Shown: positions 1 to 7,064 of the stretch, one piece after another
How the letters are laid out: the number at the start of each line of letters is the position of its first letter
Numbering within the stretch: position 1 is the stretch's first letter
Assembly: GCF_000428925.1 (NCBI RefSeq)
Contig: NZ_AUAW01000006.1
Location: 1 to 64,000 of the forward strand
Source of the DNA: Furfurilactobacillus rossiae DSM 15814
Lineage (GTDB): Bacteria > Bacillota > Bacilli > Lactobacillales > Lactobacillaceae
Length of the DNA stretch: 64,000 nucleotides
Reading direction: 5' to 3'
The notes under the pieces: generated by a model
The model's input: only the letters and a program-made list of their open reading frames with translations
Databases searched by the model: none
What the model was told of the DNA's origin: nothing
Position numbers and translations under genes: made by a program

Positions 1-134
1 AACTCGCCTCGAGATGAGATTTCCCATTCCTATATGGAAGTAAGACCCCTCAGAGATGATGAGGTAGATAGGCTAGAAGTGGAAGTGTGGCGACACATGG
101 AGCGGACTAGTACTAATCGGTCGAGGACTTAACC
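1..134 (+). rRNA. rrl: 23S ribosomal RNA, 3' end (partial)
   Basis: The window opens inside a 23S rRNA gene. The conserved 3'-terminal region is recognisable: the sarcin-ricin-distal segment with 'gagcggactagtactaatcgg', followed by the closing 'gaggacttaacc'. The 5' part and the 16S gene lie upstream, outside the window. The 3' end is placed near position 134 by family resemblance and could be off by a few bases. Confidence 0.93.
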
Positions 135-200
135 ACGAAGTGGTGGTCCGGTTAAAGAAAAGAAGATCATGATTCAGTTTTGAGTGGATAACGCTCAGAG

Positions 201-317
<117 letters not shown>

Positions 318-322
318 ATATT

Positions 323-395
323 GGAAGATTAGCTCAGTTGGGAGAGCGTCTGCCTTACAAGCAGAGGGTCACAGGTTCGAGCCCTGTATCTTCCA
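323..395 (+). tRNA. tRNA-Val (TAC)
   Basis: Cloverleaf of 73 nt with 7-bp acceptor stem GGAAGAT/ATCTTCC, anticodon loop containing TAC, T-loop TTCGAGC. First gene of an 18-gene tRNA cluster behind 5S rRNA. No CCA is encoded after the discriminator A. Confidence 0.95.
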
Positions 396-401
396 TTTAA
401 T

Positions 402-474
402 GAGCCGTTAGCTCAGTTGGTAGAGCATCTGACTTTTAATCAGAGGGTCGACAGTTCGAGACTGTCACGGCTCA
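402..474 (+). tRNA. tRNA-Lys (TTT)
   Basis: 73-nt cloverleaf, acceptor GAGCCGT/ACGGCTC, anticodon loop CTTTTAA with TTT, discriminator A, no encoded CCA. It lies 6 bp after tRNA-Val. Confidence 0.95.
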
Positions 475-510
475 TTGCCCTTAGAGGGTAGTGAAAAAAT
501 TTCGGTTAAC

Positions 511-583
511 GCCGACTTAGCTCAGTTGGCAGAGCATCTGTCTTGTAAACAGGGGGTCGGAGGTTCGAATCCTCTAGTCGGCA
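511..583 (+). tRNA. tRNA-Thr (TGT)
   Basis: 73-nt cloverleaf with acceptor GCCGACT/AGTCGGC and anticodon TGT in a CTTGTAA loop; discriminator A; no encoded CCA. Confidence 0.95.
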
Positions 584-598
584 TTGCACCATTTATAT

Positions 599-670
599 GC
601 GGAAGTAGTTCAGTGGTAGAACATCACCTTGCCATGGTGGGGGTCGCGGGTTCGAATCCCGTCTTCCGCT
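599..670 (+). tRNA. tRNA-Gly (GCC)
   Basis: 72-nt cloverleaf with acceptor GCGGAAG/CTTCCGC and anticodon GCC in loop TTGCCAT; discriminator T; no encoded CCA. One of two glycine isoacceptors in the cluster. Confidence 0.95.
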
Positions 671-689
671 TTTGCCAATTCACAATAAT

Positions 690-775
690 GCCGGGGTGGC
701 GGAATTGGCAGACGCACAGGACTTAAAATCCTGCGGTCAGTGATGACCGTACCGGTTCGATCCCGGTCCTCGGCA
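690..775 (+). tRNA. tRNA-Leu (TAA)
   Basis: 86-nt class II tRNA with a long variable arm (ggtcagtgatgacc), anticodon loop CTTAAAA with TAA, discriminator A, no encoded CCA. Confidence 0.95.
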
Positions 776-782
776 CTTATTT

Positions 783-856
783 GCACCCATAGCGCAACTG
801 GATAGAGTGTCTGACTACGAATCAGAAGGTTGTAGGTTCGACTCCTACTGGGTGCA
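783..856 (+). tRNA. tRNA-Arg (ACG)
   Basis: 74-nt cloverleaf with acceptor GCACCCA/TGGGTGC and anticodon ACG (A34 presumably edited to inosine by TadA, known for this isoacceptor). Discriminator A; no encoded CCA. The decayed tRNA-like sequence at 5587-5659 resembles its D-arm to T-arm region. Confidence 0.95.
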
Positions 857-889
857 TTGCAGTTTTTATTCTGCAAACAATTACATTTT

Positions 890-963
890 CGGGAAATAGC
901 TCAGCTTGGTAGAGCACCTGGTTTGGGACCAGGGGGTCGCAGGTTCGAATCCTGTTTTCCCGA
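890..963 (+). tRNA. tRNA-Pro (TGG)
   Basis: 74-nt cloverleaf, acceptor CGGGAAA/TTTCCCG, anticodon TGG, discriminator A, no encoded CCA. Confidence 0.95.
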
Positions 964-993
964 TTTATAAATAGCTCTCTAGTTATTTATGAT

Positions 994-1067
994 CGCGGTG
1001 TAGCTCAGCTGGCTAGAGCGTCCGGTTCATACCCGGGAGGTCGAGGGTTCGATCCCCCCCGCCGCGA
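994..1067 (+). tRNA. tRNA-Met (CAT), elongator
   Basis: 74-nt cloverleaf with anticodon CAT in loop TTCATAC. Its body resembles the elongator tRNA-Met of Bacillus from memory, and it lacks the initiator hallmarks (C1-A72 mismatch, three G-C pairs below the anticodon) that are present in the two initiator genes of this cluster. No encoded CCA. Confidence 0.85.
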
Positions 1068-1087
1068 TTAAGCATATGAGTGAACTT

Positions 1088-1161
1088 GGACCTTTAGCTC
1101 AGTTGGTTAGAGCAGACGGCTCATAACCGTCCGGTCGTAGGTTCGAGTCCTACAAGGTCCA
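1088..1161 (+). tRNA. tRNA-Ile2 (CAT, lysidine-modified)
   Basis: 74-nt cloverleaf with anticodon CAT in loop CTCATAA. It very closely resembles the Bacillus tRNA-Ile2 whose C34 is converted to lysidine by TilS, including C4 and C5 in the acceptor stem, so it is probably isoleucine rather than a second elongator methionine tRNA. The assignment rests on sequence resemblance. No encoded CCA. Confidence 0.75.
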
Positions 1162-1196
1162 CTAATATGGTGGTCCATTGCTTATATTCAGCTTAT

Positions 1197-1288
1197 GGAG
1201 GATTACCCAAGTCTGGCTGAAGGGAACGGTCTTGAAAACCGTCAGGTGGGCGCAAGTCCACGCAAGAGTTCGAATCTCTTATCCTCCT
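1197..1288 (+). tRNA. tRNA-Ser (TGA)
   Basis: Class II tRNA of 92 nt with acceptor GGAGGAT/ATCCTCC, anticodon TGA in CTTGAAA, and a long variable arm (gtgggcgcaagtccac). The base after the acceptor stem reads T, whereas tRNA-Ser normally has discriminator G73. The other serine tRNA here (GCT) has the expected G. Confidence 0.92.
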
Positions 1289-1308
1289 TTTTGTTTATAT
1301 ACTATTAT

Positions 1309-1382
<74 letters not shown>

Positions 1383-1386
1383 TTTT

Positions 1387-1460
1387 GGTCCCATGGTCCA
1401 GTTGGTTAGGACGCCTGCCTGTCACGCAGGAGATCACGAGTTCGAGTCTCGTTGGGACCG
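1387..1460 (+). tRNA. tRNA-Asp (GTC)
   Basis: 74-nt cloverleaf with acceptor GGTCCCA/TGGGACC, anticodon GTC in CTGTCAC, discriminator G, no encoded CCA. Confidence 0.95.
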
Positions 1461-1465
1461 TTTAT

Positions 1466-1538
1466 GGCTCGGTAGCTCAGTCGGTAGAGCAATGGATTGA
1501 AGCTCCATGTGTCGGCAGTTCGATTCTGTCCCGCGCCA
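1466..1538 (+). tRNA. tRNA-Phe (GAA)
   Basis: 73-nt cloverleaf with anticodon GAA. Two things are odd. The acceptor stem GGCTCGG/CCGCGCC has a T4-C69 mismatch where Bacillus has T-A. The anticodon loop is TTGAAGC, giving G rather than A at position 37. Everything else is canonical, so the gene is probably functional. No encoded CCA. Confidence 0.92.
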
Positions 1539-1553
1539 TTCATACCATGTTAT

Positions 1554-1624
1554 GCGGGTGTAGTTTAGTGGTAAAACCGCAGCCTTCCAAGCTGCTGTCG
1601 CGAGTTCGATTCTCGTCACCCGCT
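1554..1624 (+). tRNA. tRNA-Gly (TCC)
   Basis: 71-nt cloverleaf with acceptor GCGGGTG/CACCCGC, anticodon TCC in CTTCCAA, discriminator T, no encoded CCA. Confidence 0.95.
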
Positions 1625-1628
1625 CCAT

Positions 1629-1702
<74 letters not shown>

Positions 1703-1711
1703 CTTGGTTTT

Positions 1712-1799
1712 GGGGAAGTACTCAAGTGGCTGAAGAGGTGCCCCTGCTAAGGGTATAGGTCGCGCAAGCGGCGCGAGAGTTCGAATCTCTCCTTCTCCG
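1712..1799 (+). tRNA. tRNA-Ser (GCT)
   Basis: 88-nt class II tRNA with acceptor GGGGAAG/CTTCTCC, anticodon GCT in CTGCTAA, a long variable arm and the expected discriminator G. No encoded CCA. Confidence 0.95.
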
Positions 1800-1832
1800 T
1801 TTTTTGTTTTTAGAATGTAGGTCATTTTTTAT

Positions 1833-1905
1833 GACCCCTTGGTCAAGTGGTTTAAGACACCGCCCTTTCACGGCGGTAACATGGGTTCGAATCCCGTAGG
1901 GGTCA
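1833..1905 (+). tRNA. tRNA-Glu (TTC)
   Basis: 73-nt cloverleaf with acceptor GACCCCT/AGGGGTC, anticodon TTC in CTTTCAC, discriminator A, no encoded CCA. Confidence 0.94.
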
Positions 1906-1922
1906 TTACTTTTTATTATTAT

Positions 1923-1996
<74 letters not shown>

Positions 1997-2011
1997 TCTT
2001 ATATCAATTGT

Positions 2012-2039
2012 AACTACGCATGTTATGCGTAGTTTTTTT
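2012..2039 (+). terminator. Terminator of the rRNA-tRNA operon
   Basis: Perfect 9-bp stem ACTACGCAT/ATGCGTAGT with a 3-nt loop followed by seven T, 15 bp behind the last tRNA. A clear intrinsic terminator. Confidence 0.9.
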
Positions 2040-2073
2040 GTGGAATTGAAGTGTGACCTCTGTTTATAAAAGA

Positions 2074-2120
2074 GAAAGAGAACGTTCTAGCAAAATTATG
2101 ATTTTTGCTGGAATGTTCTC
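2074..2120 (-). terminator. Terminator of the HmoB/TRAP-like gene
   Basis: Imperfect inverted repeat GAGAACGTTCTAGCAAAA / TTTTTGCTGGAATGTTCTC. On the minus strand it is followed by a T-rich tail (tttctctttta), so it fits termination of the gene that ends at 2156. Confidence 0.7.
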
Positions 2121-2155
2121 TTATTAATATGTGTATGTTTTAAAAAATGCAGTAT

Positions 2156-2653
2156 TTAGCGTGTTAGGCTAACGCGATTGTATGCAGTTTCACGATAACT
2201 ATATTGCGACTGCTTGTAAAACGATTCAAAAGGTGCAAATGAACTACTAGAAATCCATGCGTGGTAGTCATTAACGTGATCCCAAGACATTAATATAGTG
2301 TATTCACTGCTAGCTTTTTCCTTTTCCAGCAAGGCAAACGCTCGCAAGCCTAAGGGACGTTCCTGATCTAAAAAGTGATCAACGCTTGCGCGTAAAATTT
2401 TCGCGTGGTCTGGGTCCAATTGCAAATTGATGAAAGCAAAAAAGTCTTTATATGCGGGTTGAGGTAACTCGTTTAGTACTTTAAACGTAATGGGGTTTGC
2501 AAATACTGTGGGCAAGTCACTTACATCAAGCAGCATGAGACGCGCGACTCCACTTGTTTCAGATAGTGAGATCAACTTGTTTTGAGGATTTTGTTCCTGC
2601 AAGTTCTGTAAAATGTTTTTAGTGCCAAATGCTAAGGAAATCGCCGATGTCAT
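2156..2653 (-). CDS. HmoB/TRAP-like antibiotic biosynthesis monooxygenase (ABM) domain protein
   Basis: A 165-aa soluble protein with no signal peptide. The C-terminal half has the ABM ferredoxin-like pattern, with a tryptophan-rich stretch near residue 123 (SWDHVNDYHAW) followed by an SSSFAPF segment. Length and two-part layout match the staphylococcal TRAP / Bacillus HmoB family, some members of which bind and degrade haem; no haem role can be shown here. The ATG at 2653 has a GGAGG box 7 bp upstream. The gene stands alone between the tRNA cluster and a divergently read MBL hydrolase and has its own terminator. Family assignment is by pattern and is moderately sure. Confidence 0.7.
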   Translation of the reverse strand: MTSAISLAFGTKNILQNLQEQNPQNKLISLSETSGVARLMLLDVSDLPTVFANPITFKVLNELPQPAYKDFFAFINLQLDPDHAKILRASVDHFLDQERPLGLRAFALLEKEKASSEYTILMSWDHVNDYHAWISSSSFAPFESFYKQSQYSYRETAYNRVSLTR

Positions 2654-2778
2654 AATTATACCTCCATGCTTTATTTACCCTAATTATAAGCGCACCTTTA
2701 AATGATGTGCAAAATATGGGCATTCATTATTCGAATTAATTTCATGAATGAGTTACCTTTAGAGAGGAGGGAAAAACG

Positions 2779-3519
2779 ATGAAACTAACAATATTGGGTT
2801 ATTATGGCGGTTACCCTGCAAACGGAGTAGGTACAAGCGGCTATTTATTGCAGAGTGACGATTACAATTTAATGATTGATGCTGGAAGTGGCACTTTGCT
2901 TGCATTGCAGAAAGTGCTGAACCCATTACAACTTGATGGACTATTGTTGACACACTATCATCACGATCACACAGCAGATGTGGGCGTGCTTCAATATGAA
3001 TGGCAACTTCAGCAGGGCGCACGTAAACATGCTGTACTGCCAATCTATGGTAATACAGAAGATCCATTGAATTTTGCCGCATTAACGTGGGCAGGCGCGA
3101 CAGAAGGCCATGCGTATGATCCACAATCGTCTTTAGTCCTTGGGCCATTTATGATTACCTTTTCGCGAACTGTTCATCCAGTTCCAACGTTTGCAGTTCG
3201 CATTACTGAAACAAAATCTGGTCACACGCTCGTATTCACGGCGGATAGTGCAGTGACTGATACGTTAAATCGCTTCTCAAAGGGGGCGGATTTGTTAATG
3301 ATTGACACCAACTTTTATGCAAATCATACTGGCAAGATGTGGCACATGACGTCCACCCAAGCGGGCGCCTTAGCCAAAGCGGCGCAGGTCAAACAGTTAT
3401 TATTGACTCATTTACCGCAAACAGGCAATTTGGAATCATTAAAAGCAGAGGCACAGCTAGTTGCCGGCAAAAAAATACAAATTAATTTGGCGTCAGACAT
3501 TAATCAAATTATTATTTAA
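2779..3519 (+). CDS. MBL-fold metallohydrolase (YhfI / RNase Z-like)
   Basis: A 246-aa cytoplasmic metallo-beta-lactamase-fold hydrolase. The metal-binding motif HYHHDH is at residues 59-64 (H59, H61, D63, H64); later ligands fit the HPVPTFAVRI region near residue 129, the TADSA aspartate near 155 and a C-terminal LLLTHL histidine. Length and motif spacing match Bacillus YhfI, a RNase Z-related family whose substrate I cannot name. The start is fixed by GAGAGGAGGG a few bases upstream. It is divergent from the HmoB-like gene and looks monocistronic; no clear terminator follows. Confidence 0.82.
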   Translation: MKLTILGYYGGYPANGVGTSGYLLQSDDYNLMIDAGSGTLLALQKVLNPLQLDGLLLTHYHHDHTADVGVLQYEWQLQQGARKHAVLPIYGNTEDPLNFAALTWAGATEGHAYDPQSSLVLGPFMITFSRTVHPVPTFAVRITETKSGHTLVFTADSAVTDTLNRFSKGADLLMIDTNFYANHTGKMWHMTSTQAGALAKAAQVKQLLLTHLPQTGNLESLKAEAQLVAGKKIQINLASDINQIII

Positions 3520-3844
3520 CATAACACAACTATTTTACTTACAAAAAAGAAGCATAATCCTTATATGACGCTGTTTTGAACCGATTACTATATGGTAAAA
3601 CTTATTGATACAATTCGATAGAAATAATAAATGCGGTAATATATTTATTTACTTATGCTGTTTTATGCATATTAGTTAATAGATAAAACACATAAATTAA
3701 AAATTTGTCTTTTAATTTCACGAATAGATGTTCCCCTTTCTTTATAAAATCCTCTTTATTTTTTTGTAAACGTGCTGTACAATATAAGCATGAGATAAGA
3801 GATCTCATAACGCTCGCAACATGCTTAAAGGGGGACGACAATTT
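3520..3844 (+). other. Intergenic region upstream of spx
   Basis: About 325 bp of AT-rich sequence with no gene visible. The only ordered feature is a 7-bp-arm palindrome (ATGAGAT-aagag-ATCTCAT, 3790-3808), 36 bp before the spx start. A promoter is expected here, but I cannot place -35 and -10 boxes with normal spacing. Confidence 0.5.
3790..3808. promoter_or_regulatory. Palindrome upstream of spx
   Basis: Perfect inverted repeat with 7-bp arms ATGAGAT and ATCTCAT around a 5-nt centre, ending 36 bp before the spx ATG, where an operator or a 5'-UTR hairpin would lie. No T-run follows, so it is not a terminator. Its role is inferred from position only. Confidence 0.4.
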
Positions 3845-4252
3845 ATGAGTAACATGGTTACGCTCTACACTTCACCGAGTTGCACTTCTTGCCGAAAGGC
3901 TCGTGCATGGCTCGTTGAAAACAATATTCCTTTCAAAGAGCGGAATATTTTTGCCGAACCGCTGTCAGCCGATGAAATTAAAACTGTTTTGCGAATGACA
4001 GAAGATGGAACTGAAGAAATCATCTCCAAACGTTCGAAGGTTTTCCAAGATCTTCATGTTGATCTTGATGATCTGCCAATGAATAAGTTAATTGATCTTG
4101 TTCACGAAAACCCGGCTTTGTTACGTCGTCCTATTATTATGGATGATAAGCGACTTCAAGTGGGATACAACGAAGATGAAATTCGTCGCTTCTTGCCACG
4201 TGACGTGCGTGCATTGGAATTGGCTGAAGCACAACGATTAGCAAATTTATAA
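3845..4252 (+). CDS. spx: Transcriptional regulator Spx
   Basis: Spx binds the alpha C-terminal domain of RNA polymerase and redirects transcription during disulfide and cell-envelope stress. This 135-aa protein carries the redox switch CTSC at residues 13-16 ([14 protein letters not shown]), the RSKVFQ region and the C-terminal LLRRPI...[15 protein letters not shown] block, nearly identical to Bacillus Spx. The ATG at 3845 is chosen because AAAGGGGGACG lies about 10 bp upstream; an internal ATG three codons later matches the Bacillus start exactly. Next comes mecA, and the Spx degradation adaptor SpxH is at 11985, so the stress-proteolysis genes sit close together. Confidence 0.95.
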   Translation: MSNMVTLYTSPSCTSCRKARAWLVENNIPFKERNIFAEPLSADEIKTVLRMTEDGTEEIISKRSKVFQDLHVDLDDLPMNKLIDLVHENPALLRRPIIMDDKRLQVGYNEDEIRRFLPRDVRALELAEAQRLANL

Positions 4253-4280
4253 AACTACACTTTGAGATTAATTTGCAAGT

Positions 4281-4321
4281 GGCCGAATCTATGGGATAAT
4301 GGCATAGGTTGGGTCTTTTTG
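4281..4321 (+). terminator. Probable spx terminator
   Basis: Imperfect hairpin GGCCGAATCTATG / CATAGGTTGGGTC followed by TTTTT, about 30 bp behind the spx stop codon. Two mismatches in the stem lower confidence. Confidence 0.6.
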
Positions 4322-4409
4322 TTATCTTTATGCACTAAAGTGATTGACCGAATCGAAACCGTTAAAAATAGTTGATTAAACTTTACTTTGACGATTAGAG
4401 GACTAAAAT

Positions 4410-4478
4410 ATGAATAAACATTTAGGATGGAATTCCTTTTGCGAAAGGGGCGTTTCGCATGGAAATGGAACGCATTAA
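4410..4478 (+). CDS. Possible 22-aa upstream ORF overlapping the mecA start
   Basis: ATG at 4410 is preceded by AGAGGA at a workable distance and opens a 22-codon frame (starts MNKHLGWNSF, stops TAA at 4476) that overlaps the first codons of mecA in another frame. If translated, ribosomes would cross the mecA ribosome-binding site, giving coupling or repression. There is no family support; this is a reading-frame observation. Confidence 0.3.
   Translation: MNKHLGWNSFCERGVSHGNGTH
4440..4459 (+). promoter_or_regulatory. Hairpin exposing the mecA Shine-Dalgarno in its loop
   Basis: The stem TGCGAAA (4440-4446) pairs perfectly with TTTCGCA (4453-4459), the last base being the A of the mecA ATG. 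The loop is GGGGCG, the only Shine-Dalgarno-like sequence before mecA. The ribosome-binding site is thus displayed on a 7-bp hairpin that also covers the start codon. Confidence 0.5.
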
Positions 4479-5217
4479 CGAGAATACAATTCGAGTCGTT
4501 ATTGGCAATGATGATTTATCTGCACGTGGCATTACAGTACTTGATCTACTTGGTAATCATCAGCAGATAGAACGGTTCTTTTACAGCATTTTAGAGGAAG
4601 TTGACGTAGACCATCAATTCCAAGATAATGACGCAGTCACATTTCAAGTTTTGCCAAACCGCCACGGTTTAGAGCTGTTTATCAGCAAAAATGTAGGCGA
4701 TGAAAGTGATGGGACTGATGATTTTGATGCAGCTAGTGCTGGTTTTAGCGGCGCAGTCGATTTTGGTGACAATGCATCAACTGACCAGATCTCCGACTTT
4801 TTAAAACAACAGTTGCAGGGTAAGGATTCAGAAGACGATGATGATCGTAAAACAACAATCAGTAGTGAAGCCACGGATGATAATGATCCTGAGGCTTTAA
4901 AGAATTATACTTCTGATCCTAACGTTCCTACGCGGGAGGTTGTGCTCCGTCTGAACGATTTTGAAGATCTTGTCTCAATTGCTAAGGTTCTTCATTTAGA
5001 TGGCGCTGTATCGAATCTTTATAAATACCGTGATCAATATTACCTTGATTTGGTTTTCTTCACAGATCAAACTACACCAGAAACCATCAAGGATGATGTG
5101 GCGGTGGCTTTGGAATACGCAAACAAAACTACGATTACTAGTGATGTTTTGTCAGAGCATGGTGAAAAGATTATGGAAACTTCAGCGCTTGAATTAGCAC
5201 GACATTATTTCGGCTAG
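4459..5217 (+). CDS. mecA: Adaptor protein MecA
   Basis: MecA recruits substrates such as ComK/ComX-type regulators to the ClpC-ClpP protease and helps assemble the ClpC hexamer. The 252-aa protein opens with the family signature MEMERINENTIRV, has an N-terminal substrate-binding domain (about 1-80), a long acidic linker (about 85-150, rich in D, E and S, e.g. DSEDDDD) and a C-terminal ClpC-binding domain ending in ALELARHYFG. The linker is longer than in Bacillus. The start is unusual: the GGGG box sits in a hairpin loop and an upstream small ORF overlaps it. Downstream, transcription is stopped by the hairpin at 5285. Confidence 0.93.
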   Translation: MEMERINENTIRVVIGNDDLSARGITVLDLLGNHQQIERFFYSILEEVDVDHQFQDNDAVTFQVLPNRHGLELFISKNVGDESDGTDDFDAASAGFSGAVDFGDNASTDQISDFLKQQLQGKDSEDDDDRKTTISSEATDDNDPEALKNYTSDPNVPTREVVLRLNDFEDLVSIAKVLHLDGAVSNLYKYRDQYYLDLVFFTDQTTPETIKDDVAVALEYANKTTITSDVLSEHGEKIMETSALELARHYFG

Positions 5218-5284
5218 GTTTTCGAAACAAAGAGGGCGCAAAAAAGCTGACTTAACAGCACTTTCGATTTAGGAGAGTCTTCAA

Positions 5285-5330
5285 ATACCAAGCTTTATCC
5301 CGATTTTAGAGGGATAAAGCTTGGTATTTT
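5285..5330 (+). terminator. mecA terminator
   Basis: Strong inverted repeat of 17-18 bp (ATACCAAGCTTTATCCC / GGGATAAAGCTTGGTAT) with a short loop, then TTTTAGG. The T-run is brief but the stem is perfect. Confidence 0.75.
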
Positions 5331-5362
5331 AGGTTAAAATAGCATCCACGTCGGTCACGGAA

Positions 5363-5394
5363 AAGAGCGATCAGTTAAATAGCTGACCGCTCTT
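5363..5394. terminator. Hairpin, possible bidirectional terminator
   Basis: AAGAGCGATCAG / CTGACCGCTCTT pair with one mismatch around an 8-nt loop. A T-run follows on the minus strand (cgctcttttcc), so it may end transcription arriving from the convergent cupin gene. Confidence 0.5.
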
Positions 5395-5586
5395 TACAAC
5401 TCATCTTTCTTTGAAAATAGCATTTTGTCCTTCCGCAAATTAGAACCTTTTGCATTGGACTTAGTAGAGATATTACGGTCCCCATGTTCTTCACTTCATA
5501 TTGATTTACTCGTCAGTTACCTACTACGTATTCTATGCAAACTATCAACAGTAATTTCTGATAATTAGTTGCCACAATTATCACGA

Positions 5587-5659
5587 TAGGACTCGTTGAA
5601 CTTGAACCAACAAACTTTCAATATAAGTTGAACACTCTATCTAACTGAGCTATTGATTT
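5587..5659 (-). pseudogene. Decayed tRNA-Arg-like sequence
   Basis: On the minus strand, a 73-nt stretch keeps a tRNA D-arm (ATAGCTCAGTTAGATAGAGT) and a 5-bp T-stem with a TTCAAGT loop (GTTGG/TCAAC). It aligns with the tRNA-Arg at 783-856. The anticodon loop has lost one base and the 5' acceptor strand (AAATCAA) no longer pairs with the 3' strand (GAGTCCT), so it cannot be functional. It may be what is left of a host or phage-borne tRNA gene. Confidence 0.65.
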
Positions 5660-5705
5660 GTGGGCGGACTGTTAAAGAACCATTATACTTTTTATTCTGC
5701 CTTTG

Positions 5706-6206
5706 CTAGTTAACTATTGTCTCATATGCCAGACGGTTAATGACTCCTTGATATTTTGGATACTTAGCAAGTAATTCTTGTTTAGTAAAAAGTTCAAAGT
5801 CTTTGTAGTCAAAGCCTGGTGAAACAACACAACTGACCAAAGAAAAGGAATCATCTACTGCAGTTTCAGAGCCGAATATGGTTCCGGCTGGAACGCAGTA
5901 TTGAGGTTTTTGATTTTCGTTTAAATCATTTCCTAAATCGATTCTTTCATAGTGGCCATCCGGGAAAATACAATGAATAAACAAATGTTTTCCCGTGTGG
6001 AAGAACCATAGTTCATCATGAGTCAAACGATGAAAATGTGAAGGGGATGAGCCATCTAACAAAAAGTAGATACTAGTATAGAAGAATCGGTTTTCATTGC
6101 CTCTGTTTTCTAAAAAAGTATCTTTACTATGTGAAGTTTCCTTAAACCATCCGCCCTCTGGATGTGCTGTTAGTTGCAAAGTTTCAATAATCTCATCTTT
6201 TGTCAT
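5706..6206 (-). CDS. Cupin domain protein, DUF985 (cupin_5) family
   Basis: A 166-aa cytoplasmic cupin. The family signature is clear: HPEGGWFKETSHS near the N-terminus, IYFLLDGSSPSHFHRLTHDE (metal-site histidines and glutamate), the W-FF-HTGK strand, VPAGTIFG and a C-terminal CVVSPGFDYKDFEL. DUF985 proteins are single-domain beta-barrels with no agreed substrate, so I give no function. ATG 6206 is preferred, with GGAGG 11 bp upstream; an in-frame TTG at 6227 overlaps nothing useful. First gene of a minus-strand accessory block that separates mecA from coiA. Confidence 0.85.
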   Translation of the reverse strand: MTKDEIIETLQLTAHPEGGWFKETSHSKDTFLENRGNENRFFYTSIYFLLDGSSPSHFHRLTHDELWFFHTGKHLFIHCIFPDGHYERIDLGNDLNENQKPQYCVPAGTIFGSETAVDDSFSLVSCVVSPGFDYKDFELFTKQELLAKYPKYQGVINRLAYETIVN

Positions 6207-6315
6207 GGCCGTATTTTCCTCCACCAACTCAGTTATAGTTTCCCCTAATACTGGATAAAATTATATTAGCAGAGTTGAACCGTTTTTAACCATAAATCTA
6301 AATTTACTTTTTTGA

Positions 6316-6966
6316 CTACTGTCCGTAGTCTGAGTTAGTGTCATTCTGAACAGGGACTTGTTTTCCGGTTGGAGTGCCATCAGGATTCAAGTATCCTTGT
6401 TGTATCGCGACTTTGTCCTGTATTTCGCCAGAAGAAAGCATATTGTCAGGAGTGCTATTCAAAGCTTGCTGAACGCTCATACCGTGATCAATTTTGTAGG
6501 CAGCAGGTGATTCACCATATTTGTTAAGAAAACTAGTCAGCGTGTTTTCATCCATCGAAATACCAGGGGTTGATTGACCCACAGCCTGTTGTAAACCACC
6601 GTTCGATGTTGGGCTTTGTTTGGAAATGTTCGATGAACTAGCAGCAGATTGTGATGCTGTAGCCGAGCTGCCAGAAACTTGACTAGATAGTTGTGCCGAC
6701 GCCATGGAACTGGACTCAGCTTTACTTTGGGATTCGTTTGCTGATTGTGAACTAGCAGCCGTTTTATTAGAACTATCTTTGCTCTCCGAAACAGATTCAA
6801 ATTTGGACTTGTCTCTTGATTGTTGACGGTCCTTTTTAGTCTGCCTTGATACTTTGCTGACATGCGAACTTGAACTATCGCTAGAGCTTTTGACATTGTG
6901 ACCACCACAGGCTGTTAGAAATAAGGTACTCAAAATTGTTACGCCTAATATAACGAACCTTTTCAT
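6316..6966 (-). CDS. Serine-rich lipoprotein of unknown function
   Basis: A 216-aa protein with a lipoprotein signal peptide: positively charged MKR, hydrophobic core and lipobox LTAC with the acylated cysteine at residue 20. Residues 25-125 are a low-complexity Ser/Ala/Gln/Lys linker typical of surface-exposed spacers. The last 85 residues form a small conserved-looking domain (SMDENTLTSFLNKYG; YKIDHGMSVQQALNS) that I cannot assign. Shine-Dalgarno GGGGAGA stands 4 bp before the ATG. The tRNA-like fold at 6998-7053 lies just upstream. Probably anchored to the outer face of the membrane. Confidence 0.8.
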   Translation of the reverse strand: MKRFVILGVTILSTLFLTACGGHNVKSSSDSSSSHVSKVSRQTKKDRQQSRDKSKFESVSESKDSSNKTAASSQSANESQSKAESSSMASAQLSSQVSGSSATASQSAASSSNISKQSPTSNGGLQQAVGQSTPGISMDENTLTSFLNKYGESPAAYKIDHGMSVQQALNSTPDNMLSSGEIQDKVAIQQGYLNPDGTPTGKQVPVQNDTNSDYGQ

Positions 6967-6997
6967 GTTATCTCCCCGGATATGTTAATTGCAGAAA

Positions 6998-7053
6998 TGA
7001 ACGTGGTGAGATTCGAACTCACGGACAAGTCTCCCTACGAGATGTCACGTTCA
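6998..7053 (-). pseudogene. Truncated tRNA-like element, 56 nt
   Basis: Minus-strand sequence with a perfect 7-bp acceptor-like stem (GAACGTG/CACGTTC), discriminator-like A, a perfect 5-bp T-stem with loop TTCGAAT (GTGAG/CTCAC) and a variable-arm-like GGGAGACTTGTCC. The D-arm and anticodon arm are missing. It reads as a class II tRNA (Leu/Ser type) with an internal deletion. It sits between two co-oriented genes, so it would be transcribed. Confidence 0.65.
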
Positions 7054-7064
7054 ACCAATAATGG

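Larger units (their letters stand above)
5218..5705. other. Gene-poor stretch with terminators and a tRNA remnant
   Basis: 488 bp between mecA and the convergent cupin gene. It holds two hairpins (5285-5330 and 5363-5394) and a decayed tRNA-Arg-like sequence on the minus strand (5587-5659). I see no protein gene. Confidence 0.6.
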
